From NCBI GenBank assembly GCA_913057775.1, contig CAJXOG010000006.1:1-64000 (forward strand): a DNA stretch of 64,000 bases, in the 5' to 3' direction. Each line of letters starts with the position of its first letter. Position 1 is the stretch's first letter. This DNA is from an uncultured Fodinibius sp. (GTDB lineage: Bacteria > Bacteroidota > Rhodothermia > Balneolales > Balneolaceae). This document shows positions 15,601-25,699 of this stretch, piece after piece. A program made the translations under genes and the position numbers. Under the pieces are notes generated by a model. It was given only the letters and a program-made list of their open reading frames with translations. It made no database searches and was not told where the DNA came from.

Positions 15601-15957
15601 ATGTCCTTAGCAGCCACTCTTGCAATCCTAATCGTTGCCTTACTGCATCTCGGCTTTTTGGTGCTGGAAATGTTCTTGTGGGATACCAAACTTGGATTAC
15701 GCATTTTTGGCCACTCCAAAGAAAACGCAGCTTCAACAAAAACACTGGCTGCCAACCAAGGTCTTTATAATGGCTTTCTTGCCGCCGGATTATTGTGGGG
15801 TGTTAGCCTCGGTGCTGAAGGTTTTGCTATCAACCTGTTCTTCCTATGCTGCATAATAATTGCAGGACTGTTTGGCGCTTTGACGGTTAGCAAGATCATT
15901 TTCTACGTTCAAGGGCTACCTGCTATTTTAGCTTTACTGCTACTTCTTTTGACATAG
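15601..15957 (+). CDS. DUF1304 family membrane protein
   Basis: A 118-residue protein with four hydrophobic segments. It has the DUF1304 landmarks HLGFLVLEMFLWDTKLGLRIF and ANQGLYNGFLAAGLLWG. ATG 15601 is used; an in-frame TTG at 15589 is possible. It lies 21 bp after fbp in the same direction, so probably shares its transcript. Function unknown. Confidence 0.85.
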   Translation: MSLAATLAILIVALLHLGFLVLEMFLWDTKLGLRIFGHSKENAASTKTLAANQGLYNGFLAAGLLWGVSLGAEGFAINLFFLCCIIIAGLFGALTVSKIIFYVQGLPAILALLLLLLT

Positions 15958-16059
15958 GAAATAGCTATAAGTTTTTATATCACATTCCGGCGATGATAAC
16001 AATAAGTTCAAACCACAGAATAACCACTATTATCTTTAAAAAGACCGTATGGCTTATAT

Positions 16060-16200
16060 TTTATCTAGTGCCTGTTTTAAGTTTGAAATCTGTCGTAAAC
16101 TATTACGCATTTGATCCCGGCAGTTCCCTTTACACTTGATAGAACCAAAATAATCAGTTATTTACTCAGAATTAGCCTACAGCCACCTGATTTGTAAAGT
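16060..16200 (-). mobile_element. Relic of an IS110-type end with bridge-RNA region
   Basis: The order CTAGTGCC (16066), CCCGGCAG (16116), TTGATAGAACCA (16138) and AATAATCAGTTATTTA (16149) parallels the non-coding end of the intact IS110-group element. There the same blocks are CTAGTGCC at 5005, CCCCGGCAG at 5082, TTGATACCACCA at 5103 and CATAATCAGTTATTTA at 5115. Only about 120 bp remain and no transposase is left. The sequence following it (GCCACCTGATTTGTAAAG) may be a worn attC right arm. Together with the relic at 16.7 kb it brackets one gene. Confidence 0.5.
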
Positions 16201-16237
16201 CACAAACTAAAAATCAATTTTTATAACGAGAACAACT

Positions 16238-16684
16238 ATGGAACCGTTTGAATTAAAAGTTGATACCAATACTGTTTATATAAAAATTATTCGCTTCTTG
16301 GGGATTCTAATGCTGGGGTTCTTTATCGGAGCTATAATTTTCATATATAAATACGAAGGCACAATCGATTGGATAAATTCATTTACAGGTATCACATGTA
16401 GTCTTGTTTTTGCTATTTTCCCTGGTATAGCCGGAAAACAAGCTCTTATCATTAATGAAGAAGGGATCTTTCTAAAAAACTATAGCACGTTTTGGGGTAA
16501 AAAAGAATATAATTGGTCATCAGTTAAAGCTGTTGAAGTGAAAAAGAATCGAATTGAGCTGACAAAGAATGTCGGATCTACTGCTAAAATCAAACTTCCC
16601 ATTCACACCGAAGAACAAATTGAAAAGTTAAAAAACTATCTTCGGCAGCTAAGCAGTTCTAAAGAAATTACCTACAAACACTAA
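16238..16684 (+). CDS. STM3941-like membrane protein with PH-like domain
   Basis: 148 residues. Two TM segments (about 20-40 and 50-68) are followed by a cytoplasmic PH-like domain with QALIINEEGIFLKNYSTFWG, YNWSSVKAVEVKKNRIEL and a C-terminal helix. This resembles the STM3941/YcxB-type arrangement. Function unknown. It lies between an IS110 relic and an attC-like relic, so it is probably a former integron cassette now immobilised. It shares the two-TM plus PH design with the true cassette gene at 12558. Confidence 0.65.
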   Translation: MEPFELKVDTNTVYIKIIRFLGILMLGFFIGAIIFIYKYEGTIDWINSFTGITCSLVFAIFPGIAGKQALIINEEGIFLKNYSTFWGKKEYNWSSVKAVEVKKNRIELTKNVGSTAKIKLPIHTEEQIEKLKNYLRQLSSSKEITYKH

Positions 16685-16689
16685 AGTTG

Positions 16690-16760
16690 AGTGGATAGTC
16701 TTTATACCAACTCGGACATATCTGGCTTTTCTTTTAGCGATTGCAGTTTTTGGAAAGATC
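16690..16760 (+). other. attC-like relic
   Basis: TATACCAACTCGGACATATC (16708-16727) followed by TGGCTTTTC closely resembles the left half of attC6 (TATAACTCGGACACATTTCGG). No clear R'' or R' core remains. It lies directly after the preceding gene, where a cassette attC is expected. Confidence 0.45.
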
Positions 16761-16826
16761 TCATACGATAGCTTAGACCTTCTTCTGCAGATAAACTTAA
16801 AAGTAAGAATTTAAATCTTAGTAGCT

Positions 16827-16876
16827 ATTGTATCAGAATGATTTAAGTATTAACTTTGAAATAAAAAGTACTTTGT
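16827..16876 (+). promoter_or_regulatory. Promoter with TAACTTTG -7 element and AAAGTACTTT operator
   Basis: ATTG at 16827-16830 and TAACTTTG at 16851-16858, 20 bp apart, fit the Bacteroidota -33/-7 promoter pattern. The palindrome AAAGTACTTT (16865-16874) follows immediately and ends three bases before the start codon. The transcript must therefore have a very short leader, and a protein on the palindrome would block initiation. Nearly the same block occurs at 18042-18068 (24 of 27 positions identical). Confidence 0.55.
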
Positions 16877-17491
16877 ATGAAAGAAGAGCAAGATTATATT
16901 CAGGATTTAGCTGAGATACGCTCCATGATGGAACGATCTTCCAAATTTTTGTCGCTATCAGGCTTGGCAGGTGTAATGGCCGGGATTTATGCATTAACAG
17001 GAGCTTATATTGCTTATAGTGTATTTAACTTTAATCCCCATGAAATTATCTATCGATCCTTTGAATCTTCATCCTTATCAATGGTTATATTTATAGCCAT
17101 TGCCGTATTGATCATGGCTATAGGCACAGCCATTTTTCTTTCATCAAAAAAGGCTCGTAAAAGGGACGAAAACGTATGGAATGCTACATCCAAACGGATG
17201 ATAGCCAGTATGGCCATTCCCTTGGCAGCAGGTGGGATTTTTATACTGATATTACTTTCAAAAGGACTTATAGGATTAATCGCACCATCTACCCTCCTGT
17301 TTTACGGACTTGCCTTGTATAATGCCAGCAAATTTACTTTCGATGATCTAAAGTTATTGGGTCTGATACAGATGGGATTGGGATTAACAAGTGCTTGGTT
17401 TGTTGAATATGGCTTACTCCTCTGGGCCTTGGGATTTGGAATGGTTCATATTATTTATGGTATTTATATGCATTTGAAGTACGAGCGGTAA
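16877..17491 (+). CDS. Integral membrane protein, about six TM segments
   Basis: 204 residues beginning with a short charged N-terminus (EEQDYIQDLAEIRSMMERSS) typical of Bacteroidota membrane proteins paired with small winged-helix regulators. Hydrophobic segments then run to the end. No enzymatic motif seen. The next gene starts 12 bp downstream. The start ATG 16877 falls right after the operator palindrome. Confidence 0.75.
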   Translation: MKEEQDYIQDLAEIRSMMERSSKFLSLSGLAGVMAGIYALTGAYIAYSVFNFNPHEIIYRSFESSSLSMVIFIAIAVLIMAIGTAIFLSSKKARKRDENVWNATSKRMIASMAIPLAAGGIFILILLSKGLIGLIAPSTLLFYGLALYNASKFTFDDLKLLGLIQMGLGLTSAWFVEYGLLLWALGFGMVHIIYGIYMHLKYER

Positions 17492-17503
17492 AGATATCTA
17501 TCA

Positions 17504-17815
17504 ATGAAAGTATCTATCGATGATTTACATAAGGCATTCGAGAGTCGTGTCCGACTTGGAATAATGTCGGCATTAGCGGTTAATGAAGGACTCGATTTCA
17601 CTTCATTGAAAGATTTTCTGGATGTAACTGATGGCAACTTGGCAACACACATTAAAAAACTAGAGAAAGAAAGTTTCATTGAGGTGGAAAAATCTTTTGT
17701 CGACAATAAGCCCAACACCACATATTACATGACCCAAGAAGGGAAAAAAGCATTTGAGGAGCATCTTAATGTCTTAGAAGAGATCATTAATTCACAGAAA
17801 AAGAAATCAAATTAA
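17504..17815 (+). CDS. Winged-helix transcriptional regulator (HTH_34 type)
   Basis: 103-residue regulator: HKAFESRVRLGIMSALAVNE, then FTSLKDFLDVTDGNLATHIK as the recognition region, then a wing with VEKSFVDNKPNTTYYMTQEG. This is the HTH_34 (PF13601) family seen throughout Bacteroidota next to membrane proteins. It sits between two membrane-protein genes whose promoters share the AAAGTACTTT palindrome, so it is the likely repressor of both. That assignment is inferred. Confidence 0.85.
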   Translation: MKVSIDDLHKAFESRVRLGIMSALAVNEGLDFTSLKDFLDVTDGNLATHIKKLEKESFIEVEKSFVDNKPNTTYYMTQEGKKAFEEHLNVLEEIINSQKKKSN

Positions 17816-17817
17816 AT

Positions 17818-18012
17818 ATGAAAAAAGACATAGCGAAAAAATCAAAGTTACACTCTCTGCTATCTGTGCTAACTATTGTATTAGGGATCGCACTTTTGGT
17901 ATTCATGATAATCGTAGAAAATGAACCGGGTGCCATTCCATTATTGCTAATTGTAATCGGTACTGGATGGTACTTTCTCACACGTTACCGACTGCGCTCA
18001 AATCACATATAA
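17818..18012 (+). CDS. Small membrane protein (64 aa, two TM segments)
   Basis: Starts two bases after the regulator's stop codon, so it is translationally linked to it. Lysine-rich N-terminus, then hydrophobic segments at about 14-34 and 38-56 with a short acidic turn between (ENEPG). No known family. Confidence 0.65.
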   Translation: MKKDIAKKSKLHSLLSVLTIVLGIALLVFMIIVENEPGAIPLLLIVIGTGWYFLTRYRLRSNHI

Positions 18013-18041
18013 TTACACTTAGCATAAAATTTTTTACTTCT

Positions 18042-18068
18042 TAACTTTGTAATTAAAAGTACTTTTTA
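18042..18068 (+). promoter_or_regulatory. Second copy of the TAACTTTG/AAAGTACTTT promoter-operator
   Basis: TAACTTTG at 18042-18049 and the perfect 12-bp palindrome AAAAGTACTTTT at 18055-18066, 22 bp upstream of the next start codon. Spacing between the two elements is the same as at 16851. Confidence 0.55.
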
Positions 18069-18090
18069 CTAACAAATAAAGGTAATAAAC

Positions 18091-18642
18091 ATGAATGGAA
18101 ATCGTAACTTTTATCAATCTATCGGCCTTTTAGCACTTACAACAGGGGTTTTATTAATGATACCATTGATAGCAATGCAATTCACTAAAGAGGTGGTCTG
18201 GACCCTGTCAGACTTTGTCATTGCTGGCACTCTCCTCTTTGGTACCGGCCTTACATATAAACTGATAACAAGAAAATCGAATAAACCCACCTACAGTATC
18301 GCTGTAGGATTTGCGCTCTTTACTGGATTATTTCTCATCTGGGTAAATATTGCGGTGGGTATCATCGGTTCTGAGGACAATCCCATCAACCTGTTGTACT
18401 TTGGGGTTATTTTTGTCGGAATTGTTGGGGCGTTCATGGCCCGGTTTCAGTCAAAAGGCATGACACTCGCAATGTATGCGATGGCGATCGCTCAGGCATT
18501 AATAGCTACTATTGCTTTGATCGGTGGCTTTTATCAGTCCCCACCCAGCACGGCATTCCATATCATAGCGGTAAACGGGTTCTTCATCACGCTGTTTGTA
18601 GTATCAGCCTTGTTGTTTCGATATACTGCCTACAGGGGCTAA
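18091..18642 (+). CDS. Integral membrane protein, about six TM segments
   Basis: 183 residues with six regularly spaced hydrophobic segments and few charged residues outside loops (LITRKSNKPTYS). No known domain recognised. Preceded by GGTAA-type weak ribosome-binding sequence and by the second copy of the shared operator, so it is probably co-regulated with the 16877-18012 operon. Confidence 0.7.
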   Translation: MNGNRNFYQSIGLLALTTGVLLMIPLIAMQFTKEVVWTLSDFVIAGTLLFGTGLTYKLITRKSNKPTYSIAVGFALFTGLFLIWVNIAVGIIGSEDNPINLLYFGVIFVGIVGAFMARFQSKGMTLAMYAMAIAQALIATIALIGGFYQSPPSTAFHIIAVNGFFITLFVVSALLFRYTAYRG

Positions 18643-18718
18643 ATTTATTTTTAGTTGCAAAATATTTTTGGCAGAAACCTCATTGATTGTCAAATAGCCA
18701 GATACCAAAAAGGAATAA

Positions 18719-18751
18719 AAAAGGGCAGCCTGTTACCAAGCTGCCCTTTAA
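18719..18751. terminator. Bidirectional intrinsic terminator
   Basis: AAAGGGCAGC and GCTGCCCTTT flank a short loop. A-rich sequence on the left and T on the right allow it to work for both converging transcripts (18642 and katG). Confidence 0.75.
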
Positions 18752-18823
18752 GATTGCGTAAGATGTTAACCACGTTAACTATCCAGGGTTCAAAATAAAG
18801 AACCTTCCAGAATATGGCCGAAT

Positions 18824-21061
<2,238 letters not shown>

Positions 21062-21126
21062 TTATCAGTTTTTTATTTATCTGTTTTAATCTAACCAAAT
21101 CATTCATTCATATAAATTGTTTCTTG

Positions 21127-21163
21127 ATAGAAAAATACTATAACCGATATTAGAGTTAGTTAT
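21127..21163 (-). promoter_or_regulatory. Putative OxyR operator upstream of katG
   Basis: ATAG-N7-CTAT-N7-ATTA-N7-TTAT is present with exact seven-base spacing (ATAG 21127, CTAT 21138, ATTA 21149, TTAT 21160). The OxyR consensus is four ATAG/CTAT half-sites at this spacing. The first pair is perfect, the second degenerate. The gene for OxyR itself is not in this window. Confidence 0.45.
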
Positions 21164-21383
21164 GAACTATACCAATAATTGATATGATTTTTTCAAAAAA
21201 ACCTTCCCATTCCTTTTCAAGCAACTATTTATATTTCGGTTTTAATTCCTAAGTACTACCCTATGATAATTGCAATCTACAAAGAAAGATGTTAACAAGA
21301 AGGTAGAGAGTGTAAACGATTTTTGTTTATTATCACTTATAATAACTTTAGAATTTGTTATTGGCACTAAATCAAATACACAA

Positions 21384-21848
21384 ATGAGCATGAAAAAAAT
21401 CGCAGGGTTACCGGTCTGGATTATAATATGCAGCTTGGCCGGTGTATTTGGAGCCCAATTTGAGCCCGGCACATGGTATGAATTATTGCAAAAACCAAGC
21501 TGGACACCACCGAACTGGGTCTTCCCTGTTGTTTGGCCCATCCTGTATGTTATGATGGGTACTTCGGCCTGGCTCGTATGGCGGATGGATTCTATCTCCT
21601 TATCTGATTATGAATTCAAATGGTTTTTTGTACAGCTCATACTCAATGCACTCTGGTCGTGGCTCTTTTTCGGAAAGCACTATATTTCAACGGGATTAGC
21701 TGAAATTTTACTGCTGTGGATAGCCATTGCTTTCACCATGCTTCTATTCTGGAAAAAGAATTGGCTGGCCGGACTGCTGCTCGCCCCCTATCTGCTTTGG
21801 ATTAGCTATGCTTCAGCCCTAAACTTTGCGATCTGGCAACTTAATTAA
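21384..21848 (+). CDS. tspO: TspO/MBR family protein
   Basis: 154 residues when started at ATG 21384. An in-frame upstream start at 21270 adds 38 residues absent from the family. Five TM segments, with the family signatures WYELLQKPSWTPPNWVFPVVWP and WLVWRMDS, and a late ALNFAIWQLN. TspO proteins bind porphyrins or steroids in the membrane and in Rhodobacter affect pigment gene expression. Only 14 bp separate it from the lycopene cyclase gene, so the two are likely one operon linking a porphyrin/light-stress sensor to carotenoid synthesis. The linkage to regulation is inferred. Confidence 0.9.
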   Translation: MSMKKIAGLPVWIIICSLAGVFGAQFEPGTWYELLQKPSWTPPNWVFPVVWPILYVMMGTSAWLVWRMDSISLSDYEFKWFFVQLILNALWSWLFFGKHYISTGLAEILLLWIAIAFTMLLFWKKNWLAGLLLAPYLLWISYASALNFAIWQLN

Positions 21849-21862
21849 CCACCTTATTATTT

Positions 21863-23026
21863 ATGCAGCAGTACAATTACATCATAGCGGGTGCAGGTGC
21901 ATCAGGACTTTCCCTGGCTTGGAAAATGCTGCATTCCCAATTGTCAGAAAAAAAGATCCTCATTATCGATCAATCTCTTACCCCCACCAATGATAAAACC
22001 TGGTGCTTTTGGGATGCTGCCGATCCTCCCTTTGCGGACTTAATTTATCGAAAATGGACCGAAGCGGAAGTTAGTATTTTCGGCAACCGATCCATCGAAC
22101 CCCTAAGCGATTACACTTACTACTGTCTGCGGAGCGGTGACTTTCGCAATCATATTTTAAACAGCCTTAAAGATCATCCCAGCTTTGATCTGCTTGAAAC
22201 GCCAATACAGAATTTCTCATTTAACGGTCAAAATCCCATCTTACATACTGATAAAACTTCATTTAATGCAGACTTTATTTTCCAAAGTTGCTTTAATCCC
22301 TGGGACAAAGCTGAAGACCATCCTCGACATCCTCTGCTACAACATTTTTTGGGATGGGAGGTTACGACATCAAAACCGGTTTTTAATAATAATGTTTTCA
22401 CCTTAATGGATTTTGACCAAACATTTGGGGAGGGAATAGCTTTTATCTATCTGCTGCCCTGGTCTAAAACTTCTGCCCTCATTGAATACACTATTTTTTC
22501 GGATACACTGCTTGAAAAAAAGCAATACGAGGAGAAAGTCTCCCTATATTTAAGTAACCGATTTAATCTTAAGCCGGTTGATTATAACATTGAACGAAAA
22601 GAGTTTGGAAAAATACCGATGGAAGATCGTCCCTATAAACCATGGTATAAACCCAGAATACTCAATCTGGGAACAGTTGGCGGGGTTACCAAACCCTCTA
22701 CGGGCTATACATTCAAACGCATCCAAAAACAAACGGATGCCATTATTTCCAGTCTGTTATCCAAAGGAACTTTACAGCCGCAGCCCCCTTCCAAAAAACG
22801 ATTTAAGGCATACGATCTATGGCTGCTGCAAATTATTGACCAGCATCCCAAAGATGCTCTTCGGATTTTCAATCATTTGTTTAAAAACAACTCGCTGGAT
22901 GAGGTCTTTCGATTTCTTGCGGAAGAATCTTCTATTTTCGATGATCTAAAAATCATGAGTAGTGTCCCGTATCTCCCCTTCCTGCGAGCCATACCAAAGA
23001 CGTTTGATCGCCTTCGAGAGCTCTAA
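21863..23026 (+). CDS. crtY: Lycopene beta-cyclase
   Basis: 387-residue flavoprotein. An N-terminal dinucleotide-binding motif YIIAGAGASGLSLAWKML is followed by TWCFWDAADPPFADL, PWSKTSALIEYTIFS and the C-terminal GGVTKPSTGYTFKRIQ, all typical of CrtY/CrtL-type cyclases. It converts lycopene to beta-carotene at the membrane. No other carotenoid gene is in the window. The stop codon overlaps the end of the converging AI-2E transporter gene by four bases. Confidence 0.92.
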   Translation: MQQYNYIIAGAGASGLSLAWKMLHSQLSEKKILIIDQSLTPTNDKTWCFWDAADPPFADLIYRKWTEAEVSIFGNRSIEPLSDYTYYCLRSGDFRNHILNSLKDHPSFDLLETPIQNFSFNGQNPILHTDKTSFNADFIFQSCFNPWDKAEDHPRHPLLQHFLGWEVTTSKPVFNNNVFTLMDFDQTFGEGIAFIYLLPWSKTSALIEYTIFSDTLLEKKQYEEKVSLYLSNRFNLKPVDYNIERKEFGKIPMEDRPYKPWYKPRILNLGTVGGVTKPSTGYTFKRIQKQTDAIISSLLSKGTLQPQPPSKKRFKAYDLWLLQIIDQHPKDALRIFNHLFKNNSLDEVFRFLAEESSIFDDLKIMSSVPYLPFLRAIPKTFDRLREL

Positions 23027-24108
23027 TCGTTCTCACTCTTTGCTTTTGGCCCAGCAGCTTGATAGTCAGTTCGATTGCCCAGCAGATAGCCGTATGGTTT
23101 TAGTGTCTCAACCTGATCAAAGACACATTTTAAGATTCCCAACAGAGGTACAAATAATATCATCCCCGAAATACCCCACAACTGACCACCTATTACGAGT
23201 GCAATTAATGCCATGAATGGGTTAATACTGACTTGCGAACCAATAACATTGGGGGTTATAAAATTTCCTTCAAGGAATTGAACAACTGCAAACACCGCCA
23301 CCACTCCAATGGGATTTAGCAAAGAATCAGTAAATAAAAGTGCGAAAATAATAGCGGGCAGGCTTCCAAGAATAATTCCTATATAAGGAATAACCGCAAG
23401 AATGGCCGCAAATGCCGCAAAAAACAATACGTGATCAATGCCCACAATCCACAATCCTATTGCATTTAAAATTCCCAGGATTGTGATGACCGTCATCATG
23501 CCCACAATATAATTCTGCGTAACACTTTGGATGCCGTCAATTACAGAATCGATCGCATCGTTCTTTCCATCCACAGCTGTGTGCAAGAATGTTCGGTACA
23601 TTTTTTTGTAATACATCATAAAAAATACAAAAAACGGTAGCAGTCCTATGGTCGTGAATACACTGGTTGTGGCTCCCAACACCGTACTCACATATTCCCC
23701 ACTTTTATTGATAGCCGTTTCAAGTCCCCGTTCTAAAAACTGTACTTGTCGGTCGGGTGACAAGTTAAATGTAGACTCAAAAAACTGTATCAGATCACTG
23801 CTCAATGTCTGGATCTTGGCATTGGCCTCGGGCAGGCGATCCGCAAACTGAATAAACTGGATCGAAAGTAATGACATAATGCCTCCCAAAATCACAGCAA
23901 GCAATATAATACTGGTTAAAATTGCGAGAACTCTATTGAATTTATATTGCTGTAACCATGAGCTGATTGGATCCAGTAACATCGCAATAAGAGCAGCAAA
24001 TGCGAGAGGCATTAAAATAAATTTCCCATACGACAAAACGATGAACAACAAGATAATCCCAAACAGAATTGTTGTTCCTTTCAGCCAGATTGGAAAATCT
24101 TTTTCCAT
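23023..24108 (-). CDS. AI-2E family transporter
   Basis: 361 residues with about eight TM segments in the PF01594 pattern: an N-terminal pair (ILLFIVLSYGKFILMPLAFA), a soluble stretch around 90-150, then MMTVITILGILNAIGLWIVG and the terminal IGGQLWGISGMILFVPLLG. Family members include TqsA and sodium/proton antiporters, so the substrate cannot be assigned. It lies 26 bp downstream of the PIG-L gene on the same strand. Confidence 0.88.
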   Translation of the reverse strand: MEKDFPIWLKGTTILFGIILLFIVLSYGKFILMPLAFAALIAMLLDPISSWLQQYKFNRVLAILTSIILLAVILGGIMSLLSIQFIQFADRLPEANAKIQTLSSDLIQFFESTFNLSPDRQVQFLERGLETAINKSGEYVSTVLGATTSVFTTIGLLPFFVFFMMYYKKMYRTFLHTAVDGKNDAIDSVIDGIQSVTQNYIVGMMTVITILGILNAIGLWIVGIDHVLFFAAFAAILAVIPYIGIILGSLPAIIFALLFTDSLLNPIGVVAVFAVVQFLEGNFITPNVIGSQVSINPFMALIALVIGGQLWGISGMILFVPLLGILKCVFDQVETLKPYGYLLGNRTDYQAAGPKAKSEND

Positions 24109-24134
24109 CAGTTATTCAATATTAGTAATTTACA

Positions 24135-24845
24135 TTACACATCTAATTGATCTCCTAAATCGGTCAGCGGCGGATCGAAATCTTCCTGAAAAATCTCGAA
24201 TGGAACCCGATATCCTACTTCTTCCTTAACATTGCTATCCTCGATCACTTCTTGATAAGTTTCATAGCAGTCAAGTGCCGATAAGAATTTTTGGTAATCC
24301 TCTTCATTGGCCTCAATCCAGCAGTCAATATCGCCCTGTTTTGATGAGGCCAACTTAAACTTCCCCTCCCCCTGATCTTCGCTGTAATGCGTGAAAAATG
24401 CCAATCGCTTTGGGTGATCAAATCCTTCTCGTTTTAAATCACAATACACACTTTTGACTACGGCATGACTTACCAGATGATCTTCGAAACCACTGATACC
24501 ATGCACCGCATAAGTTACCAATATATCGGGTTTAATTTTCTGAACCTGTTTGCGTATCACTTCCTCAATATCAGCAGGATCCATCTCTTTTAAACCGCTA
24601 TCCGGCAGATCGAACACCGTCATCCCGTTCAAATCAAGCACTTTTTCTACGCACTGCATCTCTTTGTACCGTATCTCTCCCATCTCCTTTTTATTTATGC
24701 CCAAACGAAATCGCTGTTTGGTTGCCTCTCCTTTCGTCAGGGTAAACAGATATACTTCATGACCCTTTCTACGCTGAGCAGCAATAGCCGGTGCCGGGCC
24801 GAATGACTCATCATCGGGATGAGGAAAAACATAAAGAATTTTCAT
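24135..24845 (-). CDS. PIG-L family N-acetylglucosaminide deacetylase
   Basis: 236-residue zinc-dependent deacetylase. The metal motif is FPHPDDESFG (His, Asp, Asp near residues 8-12), with the third ligand region AVHGISGFEDHLVSHAVV. It is a second PIG-L protein in addition to the BshB1-like one at 33579 and might be the BshB2-type bacillithiol-conjugate enzyme, or act on other sugar amides. Sequence alone does not decide. Confidence 0.85.
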   Translation of the reverse strand: MKILYVFPHPDDESFGPAPAIAAQRRKGHEVYLFTLTKGEATKQRFRLGINKKEMGEIRYKEMQCVEKVLDLNGMTVFDLPDSGLKEMDPADIEEVIRKQVQKIKPDILVTYAVHGISGFEDHLVSHAVVKSVYCDLKREGFDHPKRLAFFTHYSEDQGEGKFKLASSKQGDIDCWIEANEEDYQKFLSALDCYETYQEVIEDSNVKEEVGYRVPFEIFQEDFDPPLTDLGDQLDV

Positions 24846-24954
24846 GGCAAGGTGTTTTGATTAAATCATTTGCATGATGGTAATCATAATTTTACTACCA
24901 CAAAACCTAAAAATCTGATAAAATAAATGGTATCAAAAGCAGAAACCGTAAGAG

Positions 24955-25692
24955 CTATGTTGTAGCTGCTTCAATTTGGATATCCTCATTTTCCAAGGCA
25001 GGAGTCCCCACCTTTTCATCGCTTTCAATTTTGCCGTCACGAAGGCGAATAATTCGACGGGCATGTTCAGCAATTTCCGGTTCATGCGTAACAACAATAA
25101 TTGTATTCCCCGACCGATACAACTCTTCAAATAGCATCATAATCTCTTCCCCTGTTTGCGTATCAAGATTACCCGTAGGCTCATCAGCCAGTAAAATAGA
25201 GGGGTTATTTACCAAAGCACGAGCAATAGCTACGCGCTGACGCTGTCCACCCGAAAGTTCATTGGGTTTATGATCAATACGATCTCCCAGTCCAACCCGC
25301 TCTAACGTTTCCGCTGATCGCTCGTGACGTTCTGCATTTTTAACACCCGAGTAAATAAGTGGAAGCTCTACATTTGATAGGCAATCCGTCCGCGGGAGCA
25401 AATTAAAAGTTTGAAATACGAATCCGATCTCACGATTGCGAACTTCCGCAAGATCAGCATCGTCAAACTGGCTGACATCCTCTCCATTTAAAATATAACT
25501 GCCTGAAGTTGGTGTATCCAGGCAGCCGATAAGATTCATCAACGTAGATTTGCCCGACCCGGATGGACCCATAATAGCAATGTATTCATTTTCCAATAAA
25601 TCAAAGGTAACACCATCAAGAGCGCGTACCTCCTGGGTCCCCATCTGATAAATTTTAGTTAAGTCTTCTACCTGAATAATCGGTTTTGGCAT
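24955..25692 (-). CDS. ABC transporter ATP-binding protein, MacB/LolD type
   Basis: 245 residues with Walker [11 protein letters not shown]-loop [15 protein letters not shown], signature [15 protein letters not shown] and Walker B ILLADEPT followed by GNLD. This is the MacB/LolD/FtsE class that energises FtsX-like permeases. It is encoded 7 bp after the HlyD-type adaptor gene. The matching permeases are at 30970 and 32195, separated from it by several other genes. Confidence 0.93.
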   Translation of the reverse strand: MPKPIIQVEDLTKIYQMGTQEVRALDGVTFDLLENEYIAIMGPSGSGKSTLMNLIGCLDTPTSGSYILNGEDVSQFDDADLAEVRNREIGFVFQTFNLLPRTDCLSNVELPLIYSGVKNAERHERSAETLERVGLGDRIDHKPNELSGGQRQRVAIARALVNNPSILLADEPTGNLDTQTGEEIMMLFEELYRSGNTIIVVTHEPEIAEHARRIIRLRDGKIESDEKVGTPALENEDIQIEAATT

Positions 25693-25699
25693 TATGCTC

